A stretch of 64,000 nt of DNA from Botryotinia globosa (GCA_014898425.1 RCSZ01000003.1:2604001-2668000), one strand, 5' to 3'; numbered from the stretch's first letter, positions 23,151 to 37,100 are shown. Notes: generated by a model from the letters alone, not told the origin. A program made the numbers and translations.

Positions 23151-23570
23151 TTGAGAATAGTATAAATAATCTTGCGATTTTGAGGGTATTCTTTTAAATA
23201 TTTATTTATAAGGAATTTTTTATTTTTTATGATTTTTCAAATTAAATATCTTATAAATTTATAATAAAATTTATAATTTATTTTTAGCTATTTTTCCTTA
23301 AAGATTATTATAGATTTTATAAAATTTTATATTTATATATAATTTCTATACAAATTGAAATCGATATTTTGAAGTTTTAGAAATCGATTTATAAAATCCT
23401 AAAAATCTAAAAAATTTAGAATAAATTTAAAATGATTCGATTTATATAGATTTCAATTTTATTAAATTATATTCAATATTGATAAAGATAATAATAGATT
23501 AAAATAGTGATTTTTGATATAAAAGGGTGGTTCAAAACAGGGGTGATTCGAATATAGAATAATTAATTTA

Positions 23571-25170
23571 TCCATATCATATTATATAACGGAATGAAAA
23601 GTATAACTGTACATTAATTAAAGTTTCATAATTTTAAAAAATTGTTTTCTGATTTTCAAACTAAATTCAATATTCAGCTTGTTTATTTCTTCAATAGACA
23701 ATTCATAAATTTTTTCTCATAATAATATCTTCTAAATTAATATACTGATTCGAATTAATTTATAAAATAAAATCTTCAAAATTATATCTTTAACTTAAAC
23801 TAAAATTATAAAGAATAACCTTGATTATATTTTAATATTATAATGGACATAAGTTATTAAAAAAGATTGATTTTCAAATTATATATCTATAAAAATTATT
23901 TTTATTATTTATTGATTACTATAATTATTCTAAATTATCTGAAATTCATAATCTTAAAATTATTCTACTCTAACTATTAAAACTATTAATAATAAGATAA
24001 AAATAATTTAATAAATAAATTTTTATATTATTTTATAATAAATAAAAATATAAATGTAAAAGTATATAATATATCGAATAATCTATTTTCAGATTATCTC
24101 TTTTTTAAACCATTTTAAAAACTTAATATTAATTGTTCAATAATTATTTAATATAAATATAAATATTTAAAGATATATTTTCATTATTATTATTAAAATA
24201 TCTTATATCAATTTTATAACTTTCCATTTTAATTTCGATCTTTTTGATATATTTAATTTTAAAAAACTTTGAGTTTGAATTAATTTTCATTTTATATCTT
24301 TTTTAAAAACAATTTATTTAAATTAATATTTCATTTGTTTTATTCAAAGTCTAAATTATATGAATTTATAATCTTTAATATTAAAATTTTTAACAATTTT
24401 TTAATTTTTTTAAAAAATAAAATTATTAATTTCCTATTGTATTAATATCTAAGATTATTATTAAAATTTATATTTTGATTTATAACCTTTTTATTATTAT
24501 TCTTGAATAAGAATCTAAATATAATAGATTTAATATAATTTATAAACTGTAAATTTAAAGTTTTTTATTTAATTAATATATTATATTGTATCAAAATATA
24601 TATTTGTATTTTTTAATAATATATATAAAGAAAGTGATTGATTAATTTAGAATCTAATAAAAAGATTAGTTTATCAAAATAATATCTATATATTCTTTTA
24701 AAAAATAAGAATATAAATAAATCAACAAGCTACAAAATTTATAATATATATAATAATAGAAATAAAAGATATATATTATATTTGAAGTATTTTTATATAA
24801 ATTTAGTAGTTTTAAGACTTTCATGTTTATTTGATATAAAAAATCTAGAGTTATTTAATAAAAGATTCCTTTTTTTAAAAAAGATATTCTTTTAAATTAT
24901 TTTAAATTAACATTATTTATAATTCTTTGATTTTTTATAATAAGGAATTTTTATTTTATAGAAGATATTAAATTTTTCAAAAATCATTATTATTATATTA
25001 ATTCTCTTTTATAAACTATTAAAAAAGAAAACTATATTCATTACTGAAATGTATTTTGAAATAATATCTAAACTTTAAAATTCAATTCTTTTTTTAAATA
25101 AAATAATATTCAAAGCTTTCTAAAACTAATCTATTCAATTTCTGATTTTTTTATATACTTGTTTTGCTTA
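23571..25170. other. Unassigned AT-rich decayed sequence
   Basis: No reading frame, terminal repeat or match to the other families of the window was found by eye. Confidence 0.4.
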
Positions 25171-25312
25171 TACCAGGGGCCTGCGAGCCCCCGGACCCCA
25201 TGCTTTTTAAGAAAGTATTATATAATTATATTTATTATTATAAAAATCTAAAAAAAAAATTTATGGAAAGCTTACAGGCGAAGTCGGTTTACCTCATCAT
25301 ATTACTTTTTCT

Positions 25313-25352
<40 letters not shown>

Positions 25353-26031
25353 TTTTTACTTTTTTTTTTTTAATAGGTCACTTCACTTCAAATCATTAAT
25401 TATATCATTAAACCACGAAAGCTATAATATTAAAATAATTTTTATTAATTTTAGGCTCACTATATTCAATATAATCCTTTTTCCATTGATTATATAAGCT
25501 TTAACTATATCTTTACTAATTAAACTTCAACCCTTTAGAAAACCCTTAGTTTTGAAACCAGCAATATAAAAAATATATCATTTGAAAGCCCTTAGCTTCT
25601 TATATATAATTATCACTTTCCTTTTTTTTATTCAATTTATATTAGCTTGAATAAGCTAATTTAAATGATTTCGTTGAAAAAGCCTAGAATTTATATTATA
25701 AAATTTATACTATTTTAATTTCAATCCTTTATAAAACCCTCAGTTTTAAAGCTAGTAATATAAAAAATATATTATTTGAAAGCCCTTAGTTTCTTCTATA
25801 TAGTTACCACTTTTGTTTTCTTTTTATTCAACTAATTTAGATAAATTTGTTGAAAACTCTATACTTCTATACTATAGTTACAATGTTAAGAAAGTCGAGC
25901 CAATCAGATCACTTGAATCAAGCCAATCAGATCGCTTGAATCGAGTCTCACTAAACAAGGTTCTCTTTTTTCGTGTCTATATATATCTTTAGTCCTTACA
26001 GACAGTAAGAATATTAAGAAGGTAAACCTCC
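25171..26031 (+). repeat. Dispersed repeat Y, copy A (best preserved)
   Basis: It begins with a GC-rich core (25171-25199, ACCAGGGGCCTGCGAGCCCC plus CGGACCC). It continues with GGCGAAGTCGGTTTACCT near 25277-25294 and a long T tract near 25316-25370. Next are two direct copies of an AT-rich segment (about 25530-25620 and 25730-25815), a duplicated CCAATCAGATC motif, a TATA stretch and an end GAAGGTAAACCTCC. Copies B (26783), C (41766) and D (63311, reverse) share this order. It resembles an LTR or the 5' part of a retroelement, but I cannot classify it. Confidence 0.6.
25896..25987 (+). promoter_or_regulatory. Promoter-like array in repeat Y: two CCAAT motifs and a TATA stretch
   Basis: A 23-bp unit with CCAATCAGATC is duplicated at 25896-25945, and TATATATAT follows at about 25979-25987. 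CCAAT boxes followed by TATA and a short leader are what an element promoter (LTR U3) would show. The single unit is still visible in copy C near 42,270. Function is inferred. Confidence 0.35.
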
Positions 26032-26782
26032 AATTATATTAATTTTTGAATTTAATATAATAAATTTAATTTAATTTAATTTTAGAAATTATTATTTAAT
26101 AATATTAAGAATTACATTTTTAATATATATCAAGTTGATTTTAATTTTAATTTATTTTTTATTTTTTATTTTTTTATTTTTTTATTTTTTTATTTTTTTA
26201 AAGAAAATTCTATATCTATCATTTTTAAAATATAAATTATTTTCTTTAATACTAAAAAAAATACTTTTTGATTTCATTAATTTAATAATATAAAACTCAT
26301 ATTTAGAAAAAAATTGAATTAATTTTTAATTTATTAATTGATTTTTTAATATTAAAATAATTTTTTATATATTCTATATATCTTTTTAATAAAATAAATA
26401 ATTATTTTCAATATTCCAAAATCTAAAATAGCTTTTTCAATTGGATATTTATTTATTACTATATATAAAATTAGATTGATATTATTTTCTATATATAGTT
26501 TAAATATAATATAATTAATAATATATCAGAAATTTAAATCAATTAATAAAAATATTATAAAGTTATTACAAAATAAGGAAAAAAAATATTATATCATAAT
26601 AGACTTTTTCAAAATAATTCAAAAAAGGAATTGTTTAAAAATAGAATATTCAACTGAATAAATAATTTGCTAAATAACTATCTATAACATATAAAAGTTT
26701 AATCATATCTTTTAATATATAAATTTTTTATATTTTAGAATTTATTATCAATATTATATAGATTTAATATACAATTGATATA

Positions 26783-27411
26783 ACAACCAAAAGCCTGTAA
26801 GCCCCCAAACCCCTTGCTTTTTAAGGAAAAAAATTATAATTATATCTAAAATTAAAAAAAATTAAAAAAAAAGAAAATTTATTGAAAGTTTACAAACAAC
26901 ATTGATTTACCACCGTATATTTTTTGATTTTATTTGTATTTGAATAAATTATATTTATATTAAATCAATAATTATATCATTGAAATATAAAAGTTATAAT
27001 ATAAAATAATTTTACTAATAATATATCTACTATATCTAATATAACCCTTTTCTAACTGTTTATATAAACTTTAATTTTATATATACTATTGAAATTTTAA
27101 TCCTTTATAGAAACTCTATTTTTAAAACTGATATTATAAAAATTATATTATTTGAAAACCCTTAACCTTTTATATATAATTGTTATTTTTCTTTTTTTTC
27201 TTTTTTTCTTTTCATATCAATCTAAATAAACTAATTTAAAAAAAATTGAAAAAGCCTAAATATTTATACTATAATTATGATTTTAAAAAAATTATAAAAT
27301 CATAATAACTAATAGAGTTAATTAAATCAAACTTTATTAAACAAGGATTCTTTTTTTTTTTTACAATTTTCAATCCTCATAGATAACAAAAATATTTAAA
27401 AAATGAATTTC
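26783..27411 (+). repeat. Dispersed repeat Y, copy B
   Basis: The sequence is a RIP-decayed version of copy A. AAGCCTGTAAGCCCCCAAAC (from about 26789) corresponds to the GC-rich core with G-to-A changes, followed by GCTTTTTAAGG and a single version of the segment duplicated in A. It ends at the junction with an X fragment at 27,412. Confidence 0.55.
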
Positions 27412-28987
27412 CAATCAAAAATTGAAATGTCTTCAAAATTTCAATTTTAAAATTTATAGAAATATTTAATATATATTTTTAACTTCTTTTATTTAACGGT
27501 AAATTACTTTCACACTACTAAAAGTCCAATAAATTGCTCTCATACTATTAAAATTGATATCTTCTTATTTTCATGCTACTTAGATTTTAATCAAAAAAAG
27601 CTAGATTTTATAATAGATTCTAATCTTATATATATAGATTCTAAAGTTTTATTATAGATTCTATAGTTTTATTATAGATTTTATTACTATAGATTCTAAA
27701 TTCTAATATATATTTTATTGTTTTTGGAAAAGAAAAGAGAAAAAAGAAAGAATAACAAAGAATATAGAATCTATAGTAAGAATATAAAATCTATAATGGT
27801 ATTTGTTTATTAAATATTATATTTAAAATTCTATAATCTATATATCTATAAATAGAATTTATCATAGAATCTAATTTCTTTTGATTGGAATCTAAATAGC
27901 ATGAAAGTAAAAAGATATTAATTTTAATGAAATGAGAGTAATTTATTAGGGTTTTAATAGCATCAGAGTAATTTATCGTTTATTTAATTTGATAACTATC
28001 TTTATAATGATAATATTAAATAATAAATTCTAAATTAATGTTCATATTATATATACAATTAAAAATATAAAAATAAAATAGATATTTATTTATCTTTTCT
28101 TTTTGATATTAATTATTATAATCAAAATAATCCTAATATTATTTCAAATATATTAAAGAATATTAAACAATAACTCAATATTTTCAAATATAAAATTATA
28201 AATAAATATAAAATTATTATAAATCTTATAACCTTATTCAATTTCTTTATAATATTATATATGAATATTTTTGATATAGAATTTATAAAGAAACTTATAA
28301 ACTCAATAATTAACTTTATAATTATTATAATCTTTATAAATGTTTTATTTATTTTTATTCTTTAATATTTATACTTAATCTTTTATTTATATCATATTTA
28401 TTATTAATTTTAAAATCTCTACAAGAACTTTAAAATTTAATAACATTAAAAACTTCAAAAATAATATAATATCTAACAAACTCCAAATTATATTATTTAA
28501 AAAAAATTATAATTTTATATTTAAAAATTATTATTTTGATATATCTTCAATACTAAAGTTAAAAAATTATCTATAAAATACAAACTTCTTATTCTATTCA
28601 ATAAACTCTCTATCTTCTTTTTCAATACATATAATTAATAAATAATTCTATAATTATCAAATATTATATTTTTAATTATTCCTAAAATTTAATACAATTA
28701 TATCATTGTAAGAATCCCTATTTTGTTTTGAAATATAAATAAAAAAATATCGACAATAATAAGAAGTTTTTATTATTAACAAAATATATTCACATCTAAA
28801 AATACTTAGTTTATATTAAATCTTTTAATTATAAAATTAATCAATATATTAATAAAATTATCTAAATTAGTTTATTTATTAAATGATTTTTATCTTTGAA
28901 TTTTTCAATATTATTGTTTTTAATTGAAAATTCATATGATATATTGTTTTGATTAATAATAATATAATATATATATCTTTTTAAAGG
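27412..28987 (-). mobile_element. Family X fragment (copy X-6, reverse), 3' part
   Basis: Starts AATCAAAAATTGAAATGTC, the reverse of the X 3' end. It then follows the reverse copy at 37,304-39,990 segment by segment (for example AATTTGATAACTATCTTTATA against AATTTAATAATTGTTTTTATA). It is interrupted by a MITE at 27,495-27,980. No reading frame survives. Confidence 0.55.
27495..27980. mobile_element. MITE-like element with about 130-bp inverted repeats
   Basis: The left end AACGGTAAATTACTTTCACA is mirrored by the right end (reverse AACGATAAATTACTCTGATG), and similarity continues about 130 bp inward on both sides. TATTT flanks both ends (27490-27494 and 27981-27985), a plausible 5-bp duplication. 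Total 486 bp, non-coding. A related broken copy is at about 30,536-30,710. Confidence 0.65.
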
Positions 28988-29351
28988 CATTCAATCTAAT
29001 ATTAGCCTATAATATGATCGGATCACATAATCATCGCTTAAAAGAAGCTTTTAATCCGGTATAATCTTAAAGAGATAAAGAATAATTAATTCTTTATTAG
29101 ATCTTTAAAGAAAGCCTTATTTATAAGAAATAGCCGGGTTAGGAAATAATCGACGAAGAGATTAATGAAAATAGGAAAGCTAGATTAGTAGGAAAAAGCA
29201 TAAAATAAGGCCTTTTCCTTTTTAATGTAGGATAAGAAAGTGAATTATTCAATACAGACTCTTCAAAATCACGTGTTACATTGATTAATAATCCATTTTA
29301 GTCGTTAATAAGAGCCAGCTTCTACATCTTATTATTAGCTAATGACCTACG
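28988..29351. other. Less-decayed island of unknown nature
   Basis: This stretch keeps many more C and G bases than its surroundings (for example GATCGGATCACATAATCATCG and CAAAATCACGTGTTACATTG). It lies between an X fragment and a half Fot1-like element. TGATCGG...TTACA (29015-29280) could be a solo LTR, but no flanking duplication is visible. Confidence 0.35.
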
Positions 29352-29810
29352 ATAAAAATAAATAAATATAGAAATATAATATACAATGAATTGAAAATAA
29401 CATAAATAATCCTTGTAATTTTGAAAATACCCCATTCAATATTTATTTATAAGGATTTTTTGATTTTTTTAACATCTTCCAAATTGAATATTTGAAAAAC
29501 TTACAAAAAAAATTATGATTCATATTCAGTCATTTTTTTTAAAAGTTATTATAAATTTTATGAAATTTTAAATTCGTATATAATTTATATATCAATTGAA
29601 AGTCGATATTTTGAAGCTTTAAAATCAATTCAAAAAATCCTAAAAATTTAAAATTTTAAAAATAGATTTAAAATAATTCCAATTATATAAATTTAAATTT
29701 TTATTAAATTGTATTCAATATTAATAAAGATATCTATAAATCAAAATAGTGTTTTTTTGTATAAAAGGGTGGCCCAAAACAGGGGTGGCTCGAAAGTAGG
29801 GTGGTTGACT
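29352..29810 (-). mobile_element. Half Fot1-like element with a well-preserved terminal repeat
   Basis: It matches the right arm of the element at 22,184-23,568 over about 450 bp and ends AGTAGGGTGGTTGACT followed by TA (29811-29812). This end differs from the left end at 22,184 by only a few transitions over about 50 bp. The matching left half is missing next to it. Confidence 0.6.
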
Positions 29811-30535
29811 TAATGTATTTAATAAAAAAGAAAGATAATTATATCTTTTATTATATTATTGATAAAAATCTTATTATAATATCAATTGTTATTGTTGAAA
29901 AAAGATTGTAAATAATTTTAAAATAATTAAAAATTTGATTTAATTATAATCTTATCTTTGAAAGATATATAATGATTCAGATTATTAAAATTAAAATAAT
30001 TAGATATTATATTTATAGTTTTATAAACATCATTAATAGTTTCTTAATTTTAATATATAATATATTAAATTTAAAAGCAATCAGGTATAAATTTTAATAT
30101 GATAAATTTCTATTTTTATATTTTCAATATAAAAGTAATTAGGGTATATGTAAATTTTAAGTATTTTTTTATATCTTTTTATTTAATTAAAATTATTGAT
30201 AATCATATAAAAACGATGTATCAACAATCTAATATACATATAATAATATAGCAAACTTTTTATAATAAACTTTTAATATTACTAATTACACATGATATAA
30301 ACGTCTCTAATATAATGAGAATACTATTGAATTGTTATTGATAAGTTATATGAATAAGCTTTATAAGCTCTAAAGTTTTAGATTTTAGATTTTGTAATAT
30401 AAAAACAATAATGAAATCAAATTGAGTAGGCTCATAACATGAGGTGGTTAATCATATTTTGGGGTGGATTAGAGTTGAAAGGAAGTTATTACCAAATGAA
30501 AAAAGCTTATGTTGAAAATCGTACTAAGATTTAAG

Positions 30536-30710
30536 GGTAAATTATTCTCATACTCCTGAAACGTGATTTAATTAGTCTCGTACAATAGAATTTTGAGATA
30601 ATTTACTTCCATACACCTTAGATTTTATAATAGAATCTATTCATCTTAACCTGCATAAAAATTATTTTGAATTAGATTTTATAATCAAAGAAGGTAGGAT
30701 TATATAACAG
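30536..30710. mobile_element. Truncated relative of the 27,495 MITE
   Basis: AGGGTAAATTATTCTCATAC and, further in, TTAGATTTTATAATAGAATC follow the order seen in the left arm of the MITE at 27,495. The right end was not found. Confidence 0.4.
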
Positions 30711-30861
30711 GAAGATAGATTTTGAAAAAGAATAAAAATTATGGAAAAGTAGATTTTAGTCATTTTATATTACATGCTATGAATAGAGGATGAATTCCAT
30801 AGGAGGAGAATAAGTTCTATCTATTTACTTTAAAGTGAATTCATTAAGATAACAATCAAAA

Positions 30862-31155
30862 ACTTACCCTACTCTTCCCTTATCTAATTTAAACAGTGAC
30901 TAAGAGATGCAGCAGGAGTTTCTTTTGGTGTTAATATATCTTGTAAATATATACCCTTATAGTCTATATTCGTTTGTTTCTAAAGAACTACATCTAGTTT
31001 TTTAGAATTCTGAAAATACTATTGACTTTACCTCAATTGATGGAAAAGGAGTTATTCAAATAGACTCTGACCTTTATATATATAAATTGTTTTCTAAAGT
31101 ATTAGATAAATCTATAGCTTAATATATCCCCATATCTCTCAAGAGGTTTCTAGGG
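30862..31155 (-). mobile_element. Family X 5'-end fragment (copy X-5, reverse)
   Basis: Reverse complement of the first ~290 bp of X-1, lacking the outermost ~50 bp. It retains clearly more C and G than X-1 (for example CTCCTGCTGCATCTC on the minus strand). With X-1 it forms an inverted repeat around 31,156. Confidence 0.6.
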
Positions 31156-34100
31156 TAGTAGTAATAATAATAGTATTTATTAACATCCATCAAGCTAATT
31201 TAGGACCAACCCTGGGAACCTTCTGAGGGATATAGGGATATATTAAGCTATAGATTTATTTAATATTTTAGAAAATAATTTATATATATAAAAGTTAAGG
31301 TTTATTTAAATGATTTTTTTTTGTTAATTGAAATAGGATTAGTAATATTTTTAGAATTTTAAAGAATTAGATATAGTTTTTTAGAAATAAATAAATGTAG
31401 ATTATAAGGATATATATTTATAAGATATATAGATATTGGGTAGTATTCTTGTTATATTTCTTAATTATTATTTAAATTAGATAAAAAAAAGTAAAGTCTA
31501 ATTAAAAAAAAAAAAAAAAGAAAAAAGAAAAAAGGTGGTTAGATATTTTTAATAAAAGCAAATGTTAATATAAAACTAAATAATTTTAAAGAATTTGATT
31601 AATATTAGTAATTGTAATATTAAAAATGAGAGATAACTAAGGTTTTTTATTATCAATAAGAATAAAAGTAAAAATAATTGTTTAAATTATTTCTTGAATT
31701 GAATTAGTAATTTATAGTATAATATCAAATGTTTAGAAATCTTTTAATAATTGTAGGAGTATTTCAAGTTAGTATTTTGATATTAAAACTTTTTGTGGTA
31801 TTATATAAAATCCTTGTATTCTGTATGTATAGTTAGGATATAATGTAATATCTTTTTTGATAGGTTTAATTTTGAAAAAAGTTTAATTGTGTAGGTAAGG
31901 TTTTATTTATTGTAAATACTTAAAAAAATAAATTATTGTTTTTTTTATTAGAACTATTCTATTCAATCACGGAGCTTTTTGATAATAGTTTTTATTTTAT
32001 TTATGGTAGGTATTAAGGCAGATTCTAAATCCTAAATAAATTTATGAATTTCAAGATTAATAAGTTTATCAACAACCTTATTTTTTTTAATATCTATATA
32101 TCCAAGGGATTAATAAATCCTGATATCAAAGATTTATATAATATTTTAATAAACATAAAAGAATTATTAAAAAAAATTGAATATATTATTATATAAATAC
32201 CAAATTATTAAAACATTATTAATATAAAACTATAAATACTATTTGTTAAATAAAAGAATTCTTAAAATATGTTTAAAGTTTATATAAATCCCAATTGTTT
32301 TTGAATCGAAAATATATAAGATATTATTAATCGAATTCGAATTAGTAATAATTTGTTTTCCATTTTAATATATTATATACCTATATTCAATAAGTTTTTT
32401 TTTATTAATAATTTATTTAGAATTATTTAAAAAAATTAAAACCTTATTAAAAGGAAAATAAAACCATTATTTTTTGAAATTAATAACTATTATTTTTTTA
32501 TTAATACTTTTTATCAAATCTATTCGATACCCTAAAAAAAAATATGGAGGTTATAATATAAAATACACAATACTAAAAAGGATTATTCCTAAACATTGAA
32601 TTTTGATTTTAGATTTCTATTATTGATTAGTATTCTTACTCTTAATAATAAATAGAAATACAATCCAACAGATTATAAAATAAAAAGTATTTATTAATTA
32701 AATATATATAACAAAACAAAATTTAACTTTATTTAATATTATATCAACAAATAAAATATCTATATTTTTAAAAAGAATAATTATTGAAATAATTTTCTAA
32801 ATTAAAAATATATCTTTGAATATTAAAACAAATATTTGTTTTAATAAATTGATATACTAATTTATTTTAAAAAAAAAAAATATTGTAAATAGTATATTAA
32901 ATACAAAATGATTTTATTCTATTATTAAACTATATTTTGATTTTATATATAAAAAAAAGAATAATATAAATAATAACAGCTTTATATAAAACTAAAACTG
33001 AAGAATTATTGATTATTTTTGTAAGATTATAAATATAATATATCATTATTTAAACTTTAATAGTTTTTATAATAATATATTTTTTAAAAAAGAATTTTCT
33101 ATTAAATCAAATTTTAAATTATTTTAAAATAAATTGTATTTTCTTTTCAATTATAATAATCAATATAATAATAAACTTTTTATTAATAATATAAAGGAAA
33201 ATATAATCCCCTTTCTTTTTAATAAAATAAATTATTTTGAGTTTTTTAAAAACAAAAACAATTTTATTATTATTGCTTTATTCGAAATTCTTTTTTATAT
33301 TATTTATTAAAACAAAAGTATTGATATTTAGGGATTAAAAGACCCAATATAAATAGAGATTATTAATATATTTAAAATATAATTTTATATTTTACAATAT
33401 AAATTCAATCAAATATAATATATATAAAACTAAAAAGAAAGAAAAGCTTTATAATATTCTATATATAATTCTATAATTAAATATAATTGAATTCTTTAAA
33501 TAAACTCGAATATATCGATTGATAAAAAAGAAATCGATTAATTATAAAAAGATTAAAAACTAATTTTATCTAATTATTTTTTTTAATAATTTTTATTTTA
33601 GAAATATATCAAAAATATTTTGAATATTTATAATAATTATAATAATATTTAATCTTTGAAAAAAAATAGTTTTTATATTATATATAAAATAAACAATCAA
33701 ATCTATAATAGTTTTTTTAAAAAAGATTTCTTTATATTATAAACTAAGGATATTATTTGTTAATATAGTTTATACTAAACAACAGATTACAATTCTCTTT
33801 AAATCTTTTGAAATATAAAAAATAAATGTAATTGATTATTAGAAATAAATAAAAGATCTATCCTTTTTATCGATTTTAAATAATATAATTATTTTAACAA
33901 ATTTTTAGATTTACAAAATGAAATTGAATATTAGATATTGATTATAAAATTTGTATAGAATATTATTGATTATTAACTAATAGATCTTGAATATTTATAT
34001 TATAATATAATCAATATTTAATAAAATATTAAAGATTTTAATAATATTATATTCGATTTTTTTTATCAAAATAGATTGAAATTATTTTAAAATACTCAAC

Positions 34101-37100
34101 CTATTTCAATTTTCAAAAAGATTATATTCGAGGTTATTAAAAGTATTAAAATAATCAAAAATCTTTTTATATAAAACTTTAATCTTTTTCATAATATTTT
34201 TAATAAGGTTTTTATTAATAAATAATAAAAGTAATTTTAAATTAAACTTTAATTTATATTAATTAATAATTTTATAAAACTTTTTATTGTTTTTGATTTT
34301 ATTTATAATATTTTTCTAATAATTATATTTTGCTTATCAAATTATTCTATAAAAAATTCAAATTATTTGAGGAATATTTTTATTTAAAGTATTATATTTG
34401 CAAAAATAATTCTAATATATCTTCTTATATTTAAAGGTTTATTATAATATAGTTTTATTATCTTCTTTATTAAATTTATTAATTATATAAATAATAATAT
34501 CTATTATCACTATAAAATCTGTTATATATATTTCAATTACTATTTCATTTATTAAAAAAAAGAAATTAAAAAAACAAACTATATCAATATATATTAAATT
34601 AAAGAGTTTTTTTAATTTTGTTTTTAGGATTTTGTAATAGTATTACTTTAGTAAGATTGTATTTTATTCTGAAATAATAATAATTTGTATTTTATAATTC
34701 AAATTATTATATATATTTTCTTTAATAATAGTTTTGATAAAGAAAATGTTTGAGAAAATAAAATCAATGATATAGCTAGTTTTATATATAGACTTACTAA
34801 AAATATTAATAAAATTTATATTATTATTATTAAACTAATATATTAAATTTGAGTTTTTATATCTGAATTATATTTCTAATTCAAATATGTGATATTAGAT
34901 ATTGAAATCATTTCCTATCAAATATTGAAATAATAAGATTAAATAGAATATATAGTCAATTGTTTTATTATTATTTAATTAATAATATAAATTAAATATA
35001 ATGTTTTTATTCATATTGATTTAGAAAAGGTTTTTATTATATATAAGATGATATTGTTATATATATAGGTTGATATCTTTATATATATATATTATAATCC
35101 AAAAACAATTTAACTCTTCAGAATTTTTAAAATCCTAAAAATTCATTAAAATATAATAATTATAATTTGAATAATTTTGAATTTATGTATTAATAGTTAT
35201 TCAAAATTCCTAAATATATATAATATCGATTTATTAAATATTGAAAATTATAAGAATTATTATATATATAGAAATGTTTTTATCAATATTAACTTAATAG
35301 ATTTAAAGGTTATATTATCGAATCTATTGATTATAAATTTTATTATAAAGCTTATTGTATTATATTAATATTAATAGAATATTTTTTCAAAATCGAATGT
35401 ATTAAATTTATTGGGGTTTTGTATATAATGAAAAGTATTCTTATTCTTTTCTTTATTTGTTTTCGAATATAATCTAAAAAAATTTATTTGAAAAAGAATA
35501 AATATTTAGATTATAGTTATAAAAGTTTGTATTTAGATTACAATTATAAAAGCTTATATTTAATTTTAGATTAAAGTTTGATTAATAATAGAAATGAATT
35601 TAGTTTATTTATATTAAATAATAATAATATTATATTTGTATTTATTAATAGATTTTATAATTGTAATTATAAGAATATTAAGTATTTCTACTTCAAGAAT
35701 TTTAATAAATATATTAGCTATTTTATATTGAATTTTCTTTATCTTTTAAATAGTTTTAAACTTGTTTTTAATAAGGAGTATTATAATATTATTTTTGTAT
35801 TGAAGAATAATAGAATATTTGTTATATTTAATTTTGAATAGATTATAATAATTGATATATTTGAATAATATTATATAATTAATATCTATTAGTTTTTTAT
35901 ATATATTTATTTAATAATTATAGTAAATATAGAAAAGAAATTGATTATATTTGGAAGGGAAATAATATCCTTAATAATTTAAATTATATTAGGTTATAAT
36001 ATATTTCTTTTTAATTAATTTGAAAAGATTGTTAATATTGAAAAGAATAAAAAAATAGATTGTTTTAATAAATAAAATGATTCAAATAATTTTGTTAAAA
36101 TATTTATTAATTTTATAATTAAAGGATTTGATAATAATTGAATACTTTTTTGTTTATATAAAGATTTTATTAAGAATAAAAGCTTTGTTTATTATAATTA
36201 TTCTATTATTCAGATTTATAAAGAAAATGGGGACTTTTGTAATTATATAATTGTATTAAATTTTTGACATGATTAGGAATATAGTATTTAGTATTTGTAA
36301 TATTTTTTATCAATTATATTTATTATAAAATAAATTATAAATATTATTAATTATAGAAATAATAATTTAGTTTATAATTATAAATAAAATTATTAGAATA
36401 TCAATTAAAGAAAGATTTTCAATAATTTCCATAAAATATTATCTAAAAATGAAGATAAGAAATCAATTGAATAAAGCTAAGGGTTTATATTTAATAAGTA
36501 ATCTCTAATTCTAATATTAAATATAATTTAAAGTAGAATTTCTTTTTGATATAAAATTGTAAAAGATTTTTTTAGATTATATATTTTTGGATTTAGAGAG
36601 TGTATTATTTTTAATATTATTTGTATTATCAAATTTGACTATCTTTATAAAAATCTTAGGGTTGATAATAAATGTAATATAAATAAAGGATTGAATATAA
36701 ATATTGAAAGATATAAATAGAATAGTAGTATTAATAAAGATAATAATAGTTATAAAATTAATTATAAAACTAATAAATTTCTTTATAAAAGCTATATTAA
36801 ATATATTTGTATAGAATATTATAAAGATATTGAATAATGTTGTAAAACTTGTAATGATTGTGCATTTGCTTTTTATATTATATTCAAAAGTATCAAATTG
36901 CTTTTTGATAATATTTAATATATTCGAAATAATATTTTAATTGTAATAATTGATTTTGAAAAAAGAAGGTGCTTGAATATTTATTCTATTTCTTTTTTTT
37001 TTAATTGTATAAGATTGATTGAAATTGAATAGGGATTGTAAATCTAATAAATGTATAAATCTAAAATTTAATAATTACAAAGAATGATTCAATATTATAA

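Larger units (their letters stand above)
22184..23568 (+). mobile_element. Fot1/pogo-like inverted-repeat element, RIP-mutated, carrying a nested insertion
   Basis: TA duplications lie at 22182-22183 and 23569-23570. The left end begins AAGTCGACCACCCTAC. The right end is its inverted copy, differing almost only by C-to-T/G-to-A changes across about 60 bp (one transversion seen). Inverted similarity continues inward for about 400 bp, so this is a long-armed element of the MITE or foldback type. AGTC-type ends with TA duplication resemble the Fot1/pogo group. Without the nested 568-bp insertion the element would be about 810 bp. No transposase is visible. Confidence 0.75.

Noticed and set aside
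30440..30475. AGGTGGTTAATC...GGGGTGGATT resembling a Fot1-like end
   Set aside because: The match is short, has no inner arm similarity and no partner.
35177..35841. Two open frames inside X-1 taken as genes
   Set aside because: They lie in a RIP-mutated repeat with stops around them, and the same segments are broken in the other X copies.
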